This document shows, piece by piece, positions 37,495 to 46,536 of a DNA stretch of 64,000 nucleotides; positions within the stretch are counted from its first letter, which is position 1, and the number at the start of each line of letters is the position of its first letter. The notes below the pieces were generated by a model that was given only the letters and a program-made list of their open reading frames with translations, searched no databases and was not told the origin of the DNA. This DNA comes from Bacillus luti (GTDB taxonomy: Bacteria > Bacillota > Bacilli > Bacillales > Bacillaceae_G). Location: the NCBI RefSeq assembly GCF_001884105.1, contig NZ_MACI01000021.1:1-64000 (forward strand), read 5' to 3'. A program made the translations under genes and the position numbers.

Positions 37495-38628
37495 ATGCGT
37501 ATCGGTATTCCAACAGAAATTAAAAACAATGAAAACCGCGTGGCAATGACGCCAGCGGGAGCTGTACATTTAGTGCAAAATGGTCATGAAGTTTTTGTTC
37601 AAAAAGGAGCAGGTTTAGGATCTGGTTTTACGGATGAAGAATACGTACAAGCTGGTGCGAAACTTGTTGAAACTGCTGAAGAAGCATGGAATCAAGATAT
37701 GGTTATGAAGGTAAAAGAGCCAGTAGCAAGTGAATATGGCTATTTCCGCGAAGGTTTAATTTTATTCACGTACTTACACTTAGCTCCAGAACCAGAATTA
37801 ACAAAAGCATTAATCGATAACAAAGTTGTATCAATCGCATACGAAACAGTACAATTAGACAATCGTTCATTACCATTACTTGCACCTATGAGTGAAGTAG
37901 CTGGTCGTATGTCTGCACAAATCGGTGCACAATTCCTTGAGAAAAACAAAGGTGGTAAAGGTATCTTACTTGCAGGCGTTCCAGGGGTGAAACGCGGCAA
38001 AGTAACAATTATCGGCGGTGGTCAAGCTGGTACAAACGCAGCGAAGATTGCAGTAGGTTTAGGTGCAGATGTAACAATCATCGACTTAAGTGCAGAACGT
38101 CTTCGTCAATTAGATGACATTTTTGGTAACCAAGTAAAAACGTTAATGTCTAATCCATACAACATTGCAGAAGCTGTAAAAGAATCTGACCTTGTTATTG
38201 GTGCAGTATTAATTCCAGGTGCAAAAGCGCCAAAACTTGTAACAGAAGAAATGATTCAATCAATGGAACCAGGTTCTGTCGTTGTAGATATCGCGATTGA
38301 CCAAGGTGGTATTTTCGAAACAACTGACCGTATTACAACTCATGACAACCCAACTTACGAAAAATATGGCGTTGTTCATTATGCAGTTGCTAATATGCCA
38401 GGTGCGGTTCCACGTACATCAACTCTTGCATTAACAAACGTAACAGTACCATATGCAGTACAAATTGCGAACAAAGGCTACAAAGATGCTTGCTTAGGAA
38501 ACACTGCATTATTAAAAGGTATTAACACATTAGATGGATATGTAACATTTGAAGCAGTTGCAGAAGCGCACGGTTTACAATACGCTGATGCGAAAGAGCT
38601 TCTTGAGAAAGCTCCTGCTTTATCATAA
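37495..38628 (+). CDS. ald: alanine dehydrogenase
   Basis: 377 residues. It interconverts L-alanine and pyruvate plus ammonia with NAD, used for alanine catabolism and in sporulation. [20 protein letters not shown] is the family opening; GGGQAG at residues 174-179 is the NAD loop; VKVKEP-type and TYLHLAPE segments hold the pyruvate-binding Lys and His. Strong ribosome site AAGGGGGAAC. Monocistronic, with terminator. Codon bias is high. Confidence 0.98.
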   Translation: MRIGIPTEIKNNENRVAMTPAGAVHLVQNGHEVFVQKGAGLGSGFTDEEYVQAGAKLVETAEEAWNQDMVMKVKEPVASEYGYFREGLILFTYLHLAPEPELTKALIDNKVVSIAYETVQLDNRSLPLLAPMSEVAGRMSAQIGAQFLEKNKGGKGILLAGVPGVKRGKVTIIGGGQAGTNAAKIAVGLGADVTIIDLSAERLRQLDDIFGNQVKTLMSNPYNIAEAVKESDLVIGAVLIPGAKAPKLVTEEMIQSMEPGSVVVDIAIDQGGIFETTDRITTHDNPTYEKYGVVHYAVANMPGAVPRTSTLALTNVTVPYAVQIANKGYKDACLGNTALLKGINTLDGYVTFEAVAEAHGLQYADAKELLEKAPALS

Positions 38629-38641
38629 TAGAGATATATGC

Positions 38642-38677
38642 GAGACCTTCCTTTTTATGAGGAAGGTCTTTTTTTAC
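38642..38677 (+). terminator. ald terminator
   Basis: GAGACCTTCC pairs with GGAAGGTCTT with a TTTTTATGA loop, then TTTTTT. Confidence 0.85.
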
Positions 38678-38771
38678 GGGTAATAACATGTAAAAATTGG
38701 TATTTATTGATGTTAATCGACCTTTACTATGATAATTTAGAATTATATAAAATTTGGAAGGGGGGGTCAGA

Positions 38772-39194
38772 TTGGGAAGAAAAAGTAAGCGGAGGAAGCA
38801 AAAAAAACAAAGAGGAGTAAGGAGTAAACGGGAGTTAGTAGTTACGAAAAAGAGACCTAGGTCTAAAATCGAAAGTGGTTTAATAGATGTGGCGAATGTT
38901 ATGTATTTTATTGTCATGTGTATTATTTTTATTAACTTAATTAAGTTACCAGTTTCAAATTTATCTTTACATGTATTTGTACTTATTATTTTTTTAATGG
39001 TAGCGATTTTAGTACATGTTTTAGTGTTTGGAACATTACTATCAACTAATAAGAATGGTGGAGAAAAAAGGCGGAAAAAGAAAAGAAATTCGTCTTATTA
39101 TTCAAGCTCATCAAGTGGATTTGGTGATTACAGTAGTAACGATTGTAGCAGCTCAAGTGATGGTGGAGGAGATTGCGGAGGTGGTGGAGACTAA
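38772..39194 (+). CDS. membrane protein with basic head and Ser/Gly/Cys-rich tail
   Basis: 140 residues. The TTG at 38772 is chosen because GGAAGGGGGG lies six bases upstream. The first 30 residues are extremely basic (GRKSKRRKQKKQRGVRSKR), followed by two membrane helices (about 42-90), a second basic cluster (EKRRKKKRN) and a low-complexity tail of Ser, Tyr, Asp, Gly and two Cys (YYSSSSSGFGDYSSNDCSS, ending GGGDCGGGGD). Similar Gly/Ser tails occur on TPM/YgcG-type proteins. Function unknown. Confidence 0.55.
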   Translation: MGRKSKRRKQKKQRGVRSKRELVVTKKRPRSKIESGLIDVANVMYFIVMCIIFINLIKLPVSNLSLHVFVLIIFLMVAILVHVLVFGTLLSTNKNGGEKRRKKKRNSSYYSSSSSGFGDYSSNDCSSSSDGGGDCGGGGD

Positions 39195-39238
39195 GTTCGT
39201 TTTTCAGAAGAACGACTAATGAAAGGATGGGATGAAAG

Positions 39239-39571
39239 ATGGAAACTGTGAATTTAATAGAATTAACAAAGGACATTCAAGATCAACATAAAAATTTCGT
39301 CGTTTCAAATGTAAATAGCCATTGCTTACGAATCGCTGTATTTACTGGTGAATATGATTGGCACTATCATTCTAATTCGGATGAATTATTTATTGTGTTA
39401 GAGGGGGAATTACTTATTGATTTTGAAGATGGAGAAACAGCGGTATTAAAGCCAAATGATTCTATTTTAATTCCAGCATGTACAATTCATAGAACGAGAG
39501 CATTAAAGCGAACGGTAAATCTTTGTTTTGAAAATATAGAGGCTGATACGATTAAAGTGGAGCGATTATGA
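39239..39571 (+). CDS. cupin-domain protein
   Basis: 110 residues, a single cupin barrel. The first motif is YDWHYHSNSDELFIVLEGEL with two His and Glu as metal ligands; the second is NDSILIPACTIHRTRA. It probably binds a metal and a small ligand; reaction unknown. It starts a three-gene unit with an acetyltransferase (4-base overlap) and a DUF6176 protein. Confidence 0.8.
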   Translation: METVNLIELTKDIQDQHKNFVVSNVNSHCLRIAVFTGEYDWHYHSNSDELFIVLEGELLIDFEDGETAVLKPNDSILIPACTIHRTRALKRTVNLCFENIEADTIKVERL

Positions 39572-40356
39572 AAAAATTATCTGTAGCCGAGTATAGAAAA
39601 ATTCTTCCGATTTTAGAAAGCCTTACAAGAACGACGACGTTTGCTTATGCGGTATGTGACCAAATGATAGATGGTGAGATTTTTGCCAACGAGAAATTAA
39701 CAGCAGGATTAATTATTACAGCTAACGGTATCTATTATTTATTTGGTGATACGGATGATCAAAATTATAAAGAAGATTTATTTGCGTATTTAAAAATGGC
39801 TATTGAAAAAACAGAGAAGAGATTTACACTCTTCACTTCAAGTGCCGAGTGGGAAATGATGTTAGAAGAGCGTTTTAGTAATGCACTTCGGAACATCCCG
39901 CGAATGAAATTTCAAAGCGTAACCTTTGAAGAGAGAAAACGAGATTGTAACAAAAATACACATGAAGTGAAGCGTATTGATAGAAAAGGTATAGCGCAAA
40001 GTAATGAATTTACAGAAGAATATTATAAAGAATATTGGGGGTCAACTGAAGCATTTTTGAATGATGGTTTTGGATTTTGTATAGAGAAAAATGGGACGAT
40101 TGTAGCGGAATGTGTTTCAATATTTAGTGGAAATGGATTTGCTGAAATTGATATTGCGACACATAAAGAGCATCAAGGGAAAGGGTTAGCTCAAGCTGTT
40201 GCGACACGGTTCATTGAGTATTGCATGCAAAATGATATTATACCGTGCTGGGATTGTTATGTAGCTAATATTCCTTCGCAAAAATTAGCTAGTAAATTAA
40301 GTTTTTATAATCCAATAGAATATAGATTGTTTGCACGTAAGAAAACGGGGGAATAA
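39568..40356 (+). CDS. GNAT acetyltransferase, two-domain type (ZmaR-like)
   Basis: 262 residues. The N-terminal half is an unusual domain; the C-terminal GNAT domain has EIDIATHKEHQGKGLAQAVA, the acetyl-CoA loop Q-G-K-G-L-A. The arrangement fits the GNAT_acetyltransferase_2 family that includes the zwittermicin-resistance acetyltransferase of B. cereus. Substrate unknown. Its ATG overlaps the cupin stop (ATGA), so translation is coupled. Confidence 0.75.
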   Translation: MKKLSVAEYRKILPILESLTRTTTFAYAVCDQMIDGEIFANEKLTAGLIITANGIYYLFGDTDDQNYKEDLFAYLKMAIEKTEKRFTLFTSSAEWEMMLEERFSNALRNIPRMKFQSVTFEERKRDCNKNTHEVKRIDRKGIAQSNEFTEEYYKEYWGSTEAFLNDGFGFCIEKNGTIVAECVSIFSGNGFAEIDIATHKEHQGKGLAQAVATRFIEYCMQNDIIPCWDCYVANIPSQKLASKLSFYNPIEYRLFARKKTGE

Positions 40357-40358
40357 AA

Positions 40359-40703
40359 ATGAATGTGGAGTTAACGAGATTTAAAGTGAAACAAGGTAAA
40401 AGTCATCGTGTAGACGAATGGATGCAGCTTCTTAATGACAACATGAAAGAAGTGCTTTTGACACTAAACGACGAAAAGATGTACGTTGAGACAATTTTCC
40501 GGGAAATAAGAGATAGAGAAGAATACTTATATTGGTATTCTGTACAAGGAGAAAACGGGGCTCTTGTCGAAAATTCTCATCATGAAATTGATAAAAAGCA
40601 CTTAGCGTTTTGGTATGAATGTATTGATGAAGAAGCACCCTCTGTTGATATGAAAACAGAAGTTGTTATGATTCAAGATGTTGTGAAGGAAGCGATGAAA
40701 TAA
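40359..40703 (+). CDS. DUF6176-like protein
   Basis: 114 residues beginning MNVELTRFKVKQGKSHRVDE. MYVETIFREIRDREEYLYWY and the IDKKHLAFWYECID segment match small ferredoxin-like DUF6176 proteins as I remember them. Starts two bases after the acetyltransferase stop with AAAACGGGGG upstream. Function unknown; last gene of the cupin-GNAT unit. Confidence 0.6.
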   Translation: MNVELTRFKVKQGKSHRVDEWMQLLNDNMKEVLLTLNDEKMYVETIFREIRDREEYLYWYSVQGENGALVENSHHEIDKKHLAFWYECIDEEAPSVDMKTEVVMIQDVVKEAMK

Positions 40704-40721
40704 TAGATTGGTATTTTTGAG

Positions 40722-40755
40722 AGAAGCACATTAAAATAGATGTGCTTTTTATTTT
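40722..40755 (+). terminator. terminator of the cupin-GNAT-DUF6176 unit
   Basis: AGAAGCACAT pairs with ATGTGCTTTT across TAAAATAG, then TATTTT. Confidence 0.8.
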
Positions 40756-40785
40756 GAAAAAAATTTTAGGAAAAGCTGTATTTAG

Positions 40786-40980
40786 ATATCTTTAAGTGAA
40801 AATAAAGGGGGATATCAAGAGTATTTTAGGACAAACTATGATGAAATAAAAAACACTGAATCAAAAGATTTACGAATATACGGTGTAGTCGTAACAGGCA
40901 AAATAGAAGATTTACAAAGTTTACAAGGAGCGCCGTATATTAAGGCGGCTGTTAAAGGTGTAACCGTTGAGAAATATTAA
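40786..40980 (+). pseudogene. 3' remnant of an anti-sigma factor (sigma regulator C-terminal domain)
   Basis: An open stretch of 64 codons without a start encodes GGYQEYFRTNYDEIKNTESK, then LRIYGVVVTGKIEDLQSLQG, ending IKAAVKGVTVEKY and a stop. This is the end of the Sigma_reg_C domain seen in B. cereus anti-sigma proteins. A stop at 40783-40785 closes the frame upstream, and no membrane helix or N-terminal region is left. It is the tail of a deleted anti-sigma gene; the partner sigma gene is not present here. Confidence 0.65.
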
Positions 40981-41043
40981 TTACGGTAGATTAATGTGAA
41001 TAATCAGAAAACTTATGTTATAATATGGGAAAAGGAGGTTTAT

Positions 41044-41250
41044 ATGAGGCAAATACATGGAGCAATTTATATTTACATAACAATGTTTTTCGTGGCGATA
41101 TCCTATGGATTAGGGCACGTGTATTCGCATCCTATACTAACTTTTTTAAGCGGAGCATGTATGGCGTTTGCGCTTCTTGTCCACCTTTTTTCAGTTTGGA
41201 TCGTGAAATTTCAATTAAATATTAGTGAAATAGAAGAAGGCACTTTTTAA
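41044..41250 (+). CDS. small two-helix membrane protein
   Basis: 68 residues starting MRQIHGAIYIYITMFFVAIS with AAAGGAGG nine bases upstream; an in-frame start at 40996 lacks a site. Two hydrophobic helices (about 7-27 and 30-52) and a short acidic end. A TATAAT box lies at 41019-41024. The terminator hairpin overlaps the 3' end. Function unknown. Confidence 0.6.
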   Translation: MRQIHGAIYIYITMFFVAISYGLGHVYSHPILTFLSGACMAFALLVHLFSVWIVKFQLNISEIEEGTF

Positions 41251-41270
41251 AGAAAGGGCCTTCTTTTTTA
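41233..41270 (+). terminator. terminator overlapping the gene end
   Basis: AGAAGGC pairs with GGCCTTCT, then TTTTT; the upstream gene's stop TAA is in the loop. Confidence 0.7.
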
Positions 41271-41382
41271 TAATGTTGGGTGGGCTCTTGTAGTAATCTT
41301 TCAATTTTGTATGTAGCTTCTTTACATATAGACATTGAGAAGAATGAGACAAGAAATAAGTACTTTGGAATGGAGGGGCATT

Positions 41383-41757
41383 ATGAAGAAAGTATTATTT
41401 TTGTTCATTAGTATTTTCTTTTTAGGAAGTTGTTCAATTTCATATGTTACTTTTTCTAGCGAGAGTAAAAGTTGGAAGGGGCAATATAAAGGGCATATTA
41501 AGGATGACAGTGAAGATGGCATGTTTACGTTTCAATATAAAGGCGGAGATGGAAATACAGAATTGAAAAATTTAGAGATTGCTATTAATGGAGCCTTTAG
41601 TACAATGACACAAACGTCAGAAAATCATAAAGGAGCAAAGGTTGAAATGAAGTCTTCTTGTGTAAGTTGTGCGCCTTTATCTAAAGATGAACCGATAGAG
41701 ATTGTGATTAAATGGGATGATAAGTATGAAGAGAAGATGGTGTTAAAGCAGAAATAG
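41383..41757 (+). CDS. lipoprotein, unknown function
   Basis: 124 residues. The ATG at 41383 follows TGGAGGGGC. Signal peptide KKVLFLFISIFFLGSC ends in a lipobox (L-G-S-C), so the mature protein should be a lipid-anchored surface protein. A second cysteine pair, SSCVSCAP, lies near residue 95-100. The body is beta-rich and contains GKGQYKGHIK-type strands. No family recognised. A second lipoprotein gene follows 20 bases later, probably in one transcript. Confidence 0.65.
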   Translation: MKKVLFLFISIFFLGSCSISYVTFSSESKSWKGQYKGHIKDDSEDGMFTFQYKGGDGNTELKNLEIAINGAFSTMTQTSENHKGAKVEMKSSCVSCAPLSKDEPIEIVIKWDDKYEEKMVLKQK

Positions 41758-41777
41758 TGTAGGATAAGGAGTTAGGA

Positions 41778-42140
41778 ATGAATAGGCATACGAAGATTTC
41801 TATGTATATATTTTTCAGTGTATTTCTACTCGGATTATCAGCGTGTACTACAAAACAAGTAGCGGTAAAAGCAATACCTAAAGAAGGATATATTGTATTA
41901 AGAAATGACACGGTGTTTTTTGTCGGTGATAAAACGTTTGAAACAAAAGTAGAATTGCAAAATTATGTGGAACAACAAATGAATAAAGAGTATCCATCAG
42001 ATATAGTGTTGAGCTTTAAGGATAAAGACGCATATAGTCAATTAAAAACAGGGGATAACTTTCAAGTATCGTCTTCTAAAATACTTGAAAGTTATCCAGC
42101 GAAAATGATAGTAGAGAAATTTGAAATAGTAGAGAAATAA
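41778..42140 (+). CDS. lipoprotein with a DUF3221-like domain
   Basis: 120 residues. Signal peptide with lipobox LSAC at about residues 20-23. KEGYIVLRNDTVFFV at the start and LKTGDNFQVSSSKILESYPA at the end fit the small extracellular DUF3221 domain, whose G-D-x-V and ESYPA motifs are recognisable. It follows the previous lipoprotein closely and is closed by a terminator. Function unknown. Confidence 0.65.
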   Translation: MNRHTKISMYIFFSVFLLGLSACTTKQVAVKAIPKEGYIVLRNDTVFFVGDKTFETKVELQNYVEQQMNKEYPSDIVLSFKDKDAYSQLKTGDNFQVSSSKILESYPAKMIVEKFEIVEK

Positions 42141-42171
42141 AAAAGGCAGCAATCACGCTGCCTTTTTATTA
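42139..42171. terminator. bidirectional terminator
   Basis: AAAAAGGCAGC pairs with GCTGCCTTTTT around AATCAC; shared with the convergent peptidase gene. Confidence 0.9.
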
Positions 42172-43266
42172 TTTCACAAATTGTAATTCTTTCGGGAATT
42201 TCGTTAAAATTTCTGATCCGTCTTTTGTGATATAAATATCATCTTCAATACGAACGCCACCTACGTTTGGTACGTAAATACCTGGTTCGATTGTGAAGAC
42301 CATACCTTCTTTTAATAGAGAATCGTTGCCTTCTTTTACATCTGGATATTCGTGGACGCTAATTCCAAGTCCGTGACCAAGGCGGTGCGGGAAGAAGTCT
42401 CCGTAGCCTGCATCTGCGATGACAGAGCGAGCAGCTGTGTCGATTGCACCAAGTGTAACGCCTGGTTTACATGCTTCAACTGCTTGTAATTGTCCAGCAA
42501 GTACAGTGTTGTAAATGCGAGTTTGTTCTTCAGAAAGTTCACCGAATGCTACTGTACGTGTAATGTCAGAGCAGTAACCGTCAATGATTACGCCTAAATC
42601 AAATAGTACGAAATCGCCGCGTTTCATTTTGTTTGCACCTGGAATACCGTGTGGAAGAGCAGAATTTGCACCTGCTAATACCATCGTATCAAATGACATT
42701 TTATGTATGCCCTTTGTTTTTAATTCGTGTTCAATAATTGCTAATACTTCTAGCTCGCTACGATTTTCTTTAATTGCATTTACACCAACTTCAACAGCAT
42801 AGTCTGCCATTTTAGCTGCTTCGCGTAAAATAGAAAGTTCTTTTTCGTCTTTAATTAAACGAAGTTCGCGAACTTTTTCTTCCGCTGATCTGAAAGCTGC
42901 ATTTGGGAATAATTTTGTTAATTCTTCGTAACGTTCTACGTTTAAATGTTCTTTTTCAATTGCAACTGCGTTTGCATTGATGCCACGGTCTTTAATTGCT
43001 TTTGCAATCATATCCCATGGTTTGTCAGTATCAGTAAATCCGATAATTTCATGTGCCCAGCCAGCGTTACGTGCTTGGCCTTCTTCCATTTTAGGGCAAA
43101 TTAAAATAGGCTCTTTTTCTTGGAATACAAACATACCAAGAAGTCTTTCGTGTGGTTCACAGTGGAAGTTTGTCATGTAGAAGACGTTTGGTGTAGAAGT
43201 TAAGAACGCAGCTTCTACGTTTTTTTCTTTTAGCCATTGCATTAAATTTTCTAATCTAGCATTCAT
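42169..43266 (-). CDS. pepQ: Xaa-Pro dipeptidase/aminopeptidase (M24B)
   Basis: 365 residues. A creatinase-like N-terminal domain (1-125) precedes the pita-bread metallopeptidase. Metal ligands: Asp in LFDLGVIIDGYCSDITRT, His in FFPHRLGHGLGISVHEYP, and Glu in FTIEPGIYVPNVGGVRIEDD. It removes residues before proline from peptides in the cytosol. The ATG at 43266 has GGAGGTGCC upstream. It diverges from ytkL. Confidence 0.92.
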   Translation of the reverse strand: MNARLENLMQWLKEKNVEAAFLTSTPNVFYMTNFHCEPHERLLGMFVFQEKEPILICPKMEEGQARNAGWAHEIIGFTDTDKPWDMIAKAIKDRGINANAVAIEKEHLNVERYEELTKLFPNAAFRSAEEKVRELRLIKDEKELSILREAAKMADYAVEVGVNAIKENRSELEVLAIIEHELKTKGIHKMSFDTMVLAGANSALPHGIPGANKMKRGDFVLFDLGVIIDGYCSDITRTVAFGELSEEQTRIYNTVLAGQLQAVEACKPGVTLGAIDTAARSVIADAGYGDFFPHRLGHGLGISVHEYPDVKEGNDSLLKEGMVFTIEPGIYVPNVGGVRIEDDIYITKDGSEILTKFPKELQFVK

Positions 43267-43414
43267 CGATTGGCACCTCCGAGATTTCAATTACATGTAT
43301 AACTTTACATCGGATGAAAGCGTTATGACAAGTAAATAGATGTTAGAAAAGACAGGGAATTGAGAAATCATGTAGAATACAAAGTGAGAATGTGAATAGG
43401 GGAGGAATGTAATC

Positions 43415-44098
43415 ATGAAAGTATCTTATCACGGACATTCAGTTGTAAAGATTGAAACGAATGGAAAAGTAATTTTAATTGATCCATTTTTAACGGGAAA
43501 TCCGACAACAGATTTAAAGGCTGAAGATGTAAAAGTAGATGCGATTCTTTTATCGCATGGACATGGTGATCATGTTGGAGATACAGTAGAGCTTGCGAAG
43601 AAAAATAATGCAGTAGTTATAGCGCCATTTGAACTAGCGACATTTTTAAGTTGGCAAGGTGTGAATACACATCCAATGCATATTGGTGGTTCACATGAAT
43701 TTGACTTCGGCAAAGTGAAGTTTACACAAGCATTCCATGGTTCTAGTTATATTGATGAAGAAAATAAGACGATTACATATACAGGTATGCCAGCGGGTAT
43801 TTTATTTACAGCAGAAGAGAAAACGGTATATCATGCGGGAGATACTGCACTGTTCTCTGATATGAAGTTAATTGGAGAACTGAATAATATTGATGTAGCA
43901 TTTTTACCAATCGGTGATAATTTCACAATGGGACCAGAAGATGCTGTTTTAGCAGCAAAATGGGTTCAAGCGAAAACTGTTGTACCGATGCATTACAATA
44001 CGTTCCCAGTAATTGAACAAGATCCATATCAATTTGTAGAAAAGCTACAAAATTGTACAGGGAAAGTATTAGAAGCTGGAGAAAGTATTACACTATAG
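43415..44098 (+). CDS. ytkL: metal-dependent hydrolase YtkL (UPF0173)
   Basis: 227 residues of the metallo-beta-lactamase fold. [10 protein letters not shown] supplies the H-x-H-x-D-H metal motif; [18 protein letters not shown] and VPMHYNTFP supply further ligands. The substrate of UPF0173 proteins is unknown. Start follows GGGGAGGAATG. It is placed before ytoI as in B. subtilis. Confidence 0.9.
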   Translation: MKVSYHGHSVVKIETNGKVILIDPFLTGNPTTDLKAEDVKVDAILLSHGHGDHVGDTVELAKKNNAVVIAPFELATFLSWQGVNTHPMHIGGSHEFDFGKVKFTQAFHGSSYIDEENKTITYTGMPAGILFTAEEKTVYHAGDTALFSDMKLIGELNNIDVAFLPIGDNFTMGPEDAVLAAKWVQAKTVVPMHYNTFPVIEQDPYQFVEKLQNCTGKVLEAGESITL

Positions 44099-44099
44099 A

Positions 44100-44140
44100 A
44101 AAGAAACCCTTCATTTGAAAAGACGAATGAAGGGTTTCTA
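44100..44140 (-). terminator. terminator of the 53-residue minus-strand gene
   Basis: AGAAACCCTTCATT pairs with AATGAAGGGTTTCT; on the minus strand it is followed by TTTCTATAG, on the plus strand there is no T-run. The stop codon of the small gene is at its edge (44138-44140). Confidence 0.7.
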
Positions 44141-44299
44141 CGTGTGTAGGACAACTTTTAAATGTTGTAGTTGTTTTGATGATTCTTTTCTTTTTGGAAG
44201 TGGCTGTTCAGGTGTTTCATTCAATTCCATTGCAACCTTTTTCCCGTCTACGAAAGCTAAAAATACAGCACCTACAATTTCTAATAATTTTTTCATCAT
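44138..44299 (-). CDS. 53-residue hypothetical protein
   Basis: Begins MMKKLLEIVGAVFLAFVDG and ends LQHLKVVLHT. AAAGGAGCG lies seven bases before the double ATG. The N-terminal half is a hydrophobic helix, the rest is Lys/Gln/Pro-rich and soluble. It has its own terminator downstream. Its shape suggests a small peripheral membrane protein. It lies between ytkL and ytoI on the opposite strand. Family unknown. Confidence 0.6.
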   Translation of the reverse strand: MMKKLLEIVGAVFLAFVDGKKVAMELNETPEQPLPKRKESSKQLQHLKVVLHT

Positions 44300-44543
44300 T
44301 TATCCGCTCCTTTGTTTCATTTCTTGTCTTCATTGTATATTGAAGCGGTGGGACAAACTATCGAACGAGATGACAATACCATTACATTGTTGTAATAGAA
44401 GAAGTGGTGTAATGTAAGGCGTATTTTGTTATAAAAAAAATAGTACAGATATACAAAGAGAGAGTGTAACAGTTTTGAAAATATAGTATACTGAAAATAC
44501 AACACATGAAGAATTTAGGGAAAAGAAAGTATGGTGAAACCAT

Positions 44544-45857
44544 TTGGCTACCAAGCATAACCAAATTTTAGAACATATTAATAGCCTGCCAGTAGGCCAT
44601 AAAATTTCTGTAAGGCAAATTGCGAAAGATTTGAGTGTAAGTGAAGGGACAGCTTACCGTGCAATTAAAGATGCAGAAAATAAAGGATATGTTAGTACAA
44701 TTGAACGTGTCGGAACAATTCGAATTGAACAAAAGAAGAAAGAAAATATCGAAAAACTGACATATGCAGAAGTCGTTAACATTGTCGACGGTCAAGTACT
44801 TGGGGGCAGAGAAGGACTACATAAAACATTAAATAAATTCGTAATCGGAGCTATGAAATTAGAAGCGATGATGCGCTATACAGAAGCTGGGAATTTACTC
44901 ATTATTGGTAACCGTACGAATGCACATCAATTAGCGCTAGAAACTGGAGCCGCTGTATTAATTACGGGCGGATTTGATACGGAAGATCATGTGAAGAAAT
45001 TAGCAGACGAATTAAAGCTGCCGATTATTTCAAGTAGCTACGATACATTTACGGTTGCAACGTTAATTAACCGTGCAATTTATGACCAACTTATTAAGAA
45101 AGAAATTGTACTCGTTGAAGATATTTTAACGCCAATTGAAGAAACGTTATATTTAAAGCCAAATGATACTGTACAGCAATGGCATGCGTATAACGAAGAG
45201 ACAATGCACGGAAGATATCCAATTGTTGATGAAAATAAAAAGGTGCTAGGAATCGTAACTTCAAAAGATATGATCGGTGTAGCGAAAGAAACATCAATTG
45301 ATAAAGTAATGACAAAACACCCAATTACAGTGAACGGTAAAATGTCTGTCGCAGCTGCGGCACGTATGATGGTGTGGGAAGGAATTGAATTGCTTCCTGT
45401 CGTTGAGGAAGGAAATAAACTGCAAGGTATTATTAGCCGTCAAGATGTACTTCAGGCTTTGCAAATGATTCAACGTCAGCCACAAGTTGGAGAAACAATT
45501 GATGATATTGTAACGAATCAATTTATGACGCCAAAAGAAGCGAAAAATGAGCATCTATATCAATTTTCAGTGACACCGCAAATGACGAATTCAATCGGAA
45601 CGCTATCTTACGGTGTATTCGCAACGATTGTGACGGAAGCAACGAATCGCGTTATTCGTGCGCAAAAGAAGAGCGATTTAATTGTTGAAAACTTAACGAT
45701 TTATTTCGTAAAACCAGTTCAAATTGATAATGTTGTATCGGTTCATCCGAAAGTATTAGAGATTGGGCGTAAATTTGGTAAGGTTGATGTAGAAGTGCAT
45801 CATGAAGGCAATGTTGTTGGAAAAGCATTACTTATGGTGCAATTGATCGATAAATAA
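44544..45857 (+). CDS. ytoI: YtoI, HTH-DRTGG-CBS-hotdog regulatory protein
   Basis: 437 residues in four parts: an N-terminal winged helix (ISVRQIAKDLSVSEGTAYRA), a DRTGG domain (to ~190), two CBS domains (about 195-310; ILTPIEETLYLKPNDTVQQW, then VMTKHPITVNGKMSV), and a thioesterase-like hotdog domain (330-437). It probably senses a nucleotide through the CBS pair; targets are unknown. The TTG start is accepted because it gives the conserved N terminus of B. subtilis YtoI, though the ribosome site (GGTG) is weak, so translation may be low. Confidence 0.88.
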   Translation: MATKHNQILEHINSLPVGHKISVRQIAKDLSVSEGTAYRAIKDAENKGYVSTIERVGTIRIEQKKKENIEKLTYAEVVNIVDGQVLGGREGLHKTLNKFVIGAMKLEAMMRYTEAGNLLIIGNRTNAHQLALETGAAVLITGGFDTEDHVKKLADELKLPIISSSYDTFTVATLINRAIYDQLIKKEIVLVEDILTPIEETLYLKPNDTVQQWHAYNEETMHGRYPIVDENKKVLGIVTSKDMIGVAKETSIDKVMTKHPITVNGKMSVAAAARMMVWEGIELLPVVEEGNKLQGIISRQDVLQALQMIQRQPQVGETIDDIVTNQFMTPKEAKNEHLYQFSVTPQMTNSIGTLSYGVFATIVTEATNRVIRAQKKSDLIVENLTIYFVKPVQIDNVVSVHPKVLEIGRKFGKVDVEVHHEGNVVGKALLMVQLIDK

Positions 45858-45858
45858 A

Positions 45859-45898
45859 AAGATGGAGCAAGCCGCTTTGGTTTGTTCCATTTTTTTTA
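45859..45898 (+). terminator. ytoI terminator
   Basis: GATGGAGCAA and GCC pair with GGTTTGTTCCAT (with wobble), followed by eight T residues. Confidence 0.75.
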
Positions 45899-46055
45899 GA
45901 ACGCTACATTAGGGGGGGGTTAAAATATAGTTATCAACTGAATCTATTATGTTTTGAATTGCAAAAAAGAAAATTAAACACGTTCTGTTTCATATTTATA
46001 AGTAAGGGCACGCAATAATTTGCAGTTGTTTGAACAATAATTGTGGAGGTGTCGA

Positions 46056-46358
46056 ATGGGAGTGATATTTTTCTTTTTAGGTTTAATATTTGTAATTACT
46101 GTTCATGTATTAACTCATAGAATAATGGATTCAAATAAAAAGAAATTGTATGTAATAAGTTTAATTTTCGCTATTATTTGTTCCTTTATCCCTACAACTG
46201 GAGAAAAGAAGAGCGATTTTCTTTACTTTGGTATACCAGCAGAAAATTTCATTTATTATGGCGGATGGGAAATTTCGTTTAATCCATTAGGTTTTTTCTT
46301 TAATTTTATTTTGTTTTATTGGATGTTGAAGTTATTACTTAAGCTGCGTAAGACTTGA
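46056..46358 (+). CDS. hypothetical membrane protein, 100 residues
   Basis: ATG at 46056 with GGAGGTGTC upstream; an in-frame start five codons earlier precedes that site. Three hydrophobic helices (about 2-20, 33-48, 78-96) joined by short loops. Unrecognised. It lies between ytoI and ytpI, where B. subtilis has no equivalent that I recall. Confidence 0.5.
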   Translation: MGVIFFFLGLIFVITVHVLTHRIMDSNKKKLYVISLIFAIICSFIPTTGEKKSDFLYFGIPAENFIYYGGWEISFNPLGFFFNFILFYWMLKLLLKLRKT

Positions 46359-46362
46359 TATT

Positions 46363-46494
46363 GAACCTATTAAAAAGAATCCTGGAAATTTTACTCGGCG
46401 ATATATTCAGTATGTTGAAGGGGAATTATACGGTGAGACAACTGTATATAAAAAACAGAATATTAATTTAATTAGAGTTTATACTATGTTATAA
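46363..46494 (+). pseudogene. possible gene remnant, 43 codons
   Basis: The frame from 46363 reads like real protein (PGNFTRRYIQYVEGELYGET, then TVYKKQNI) and ends in TAA at 46492-46494, but has no start codon with a ribosome site. It is out of frame with the preceding membrane protein gene. Low confidence; it may be chance. Confidence 0.25.
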
Positions 46495-46536
46495 TTATAT
46501 TGTAAGAAAATGGATTTTGGGAAGGTGGTATGCAAT

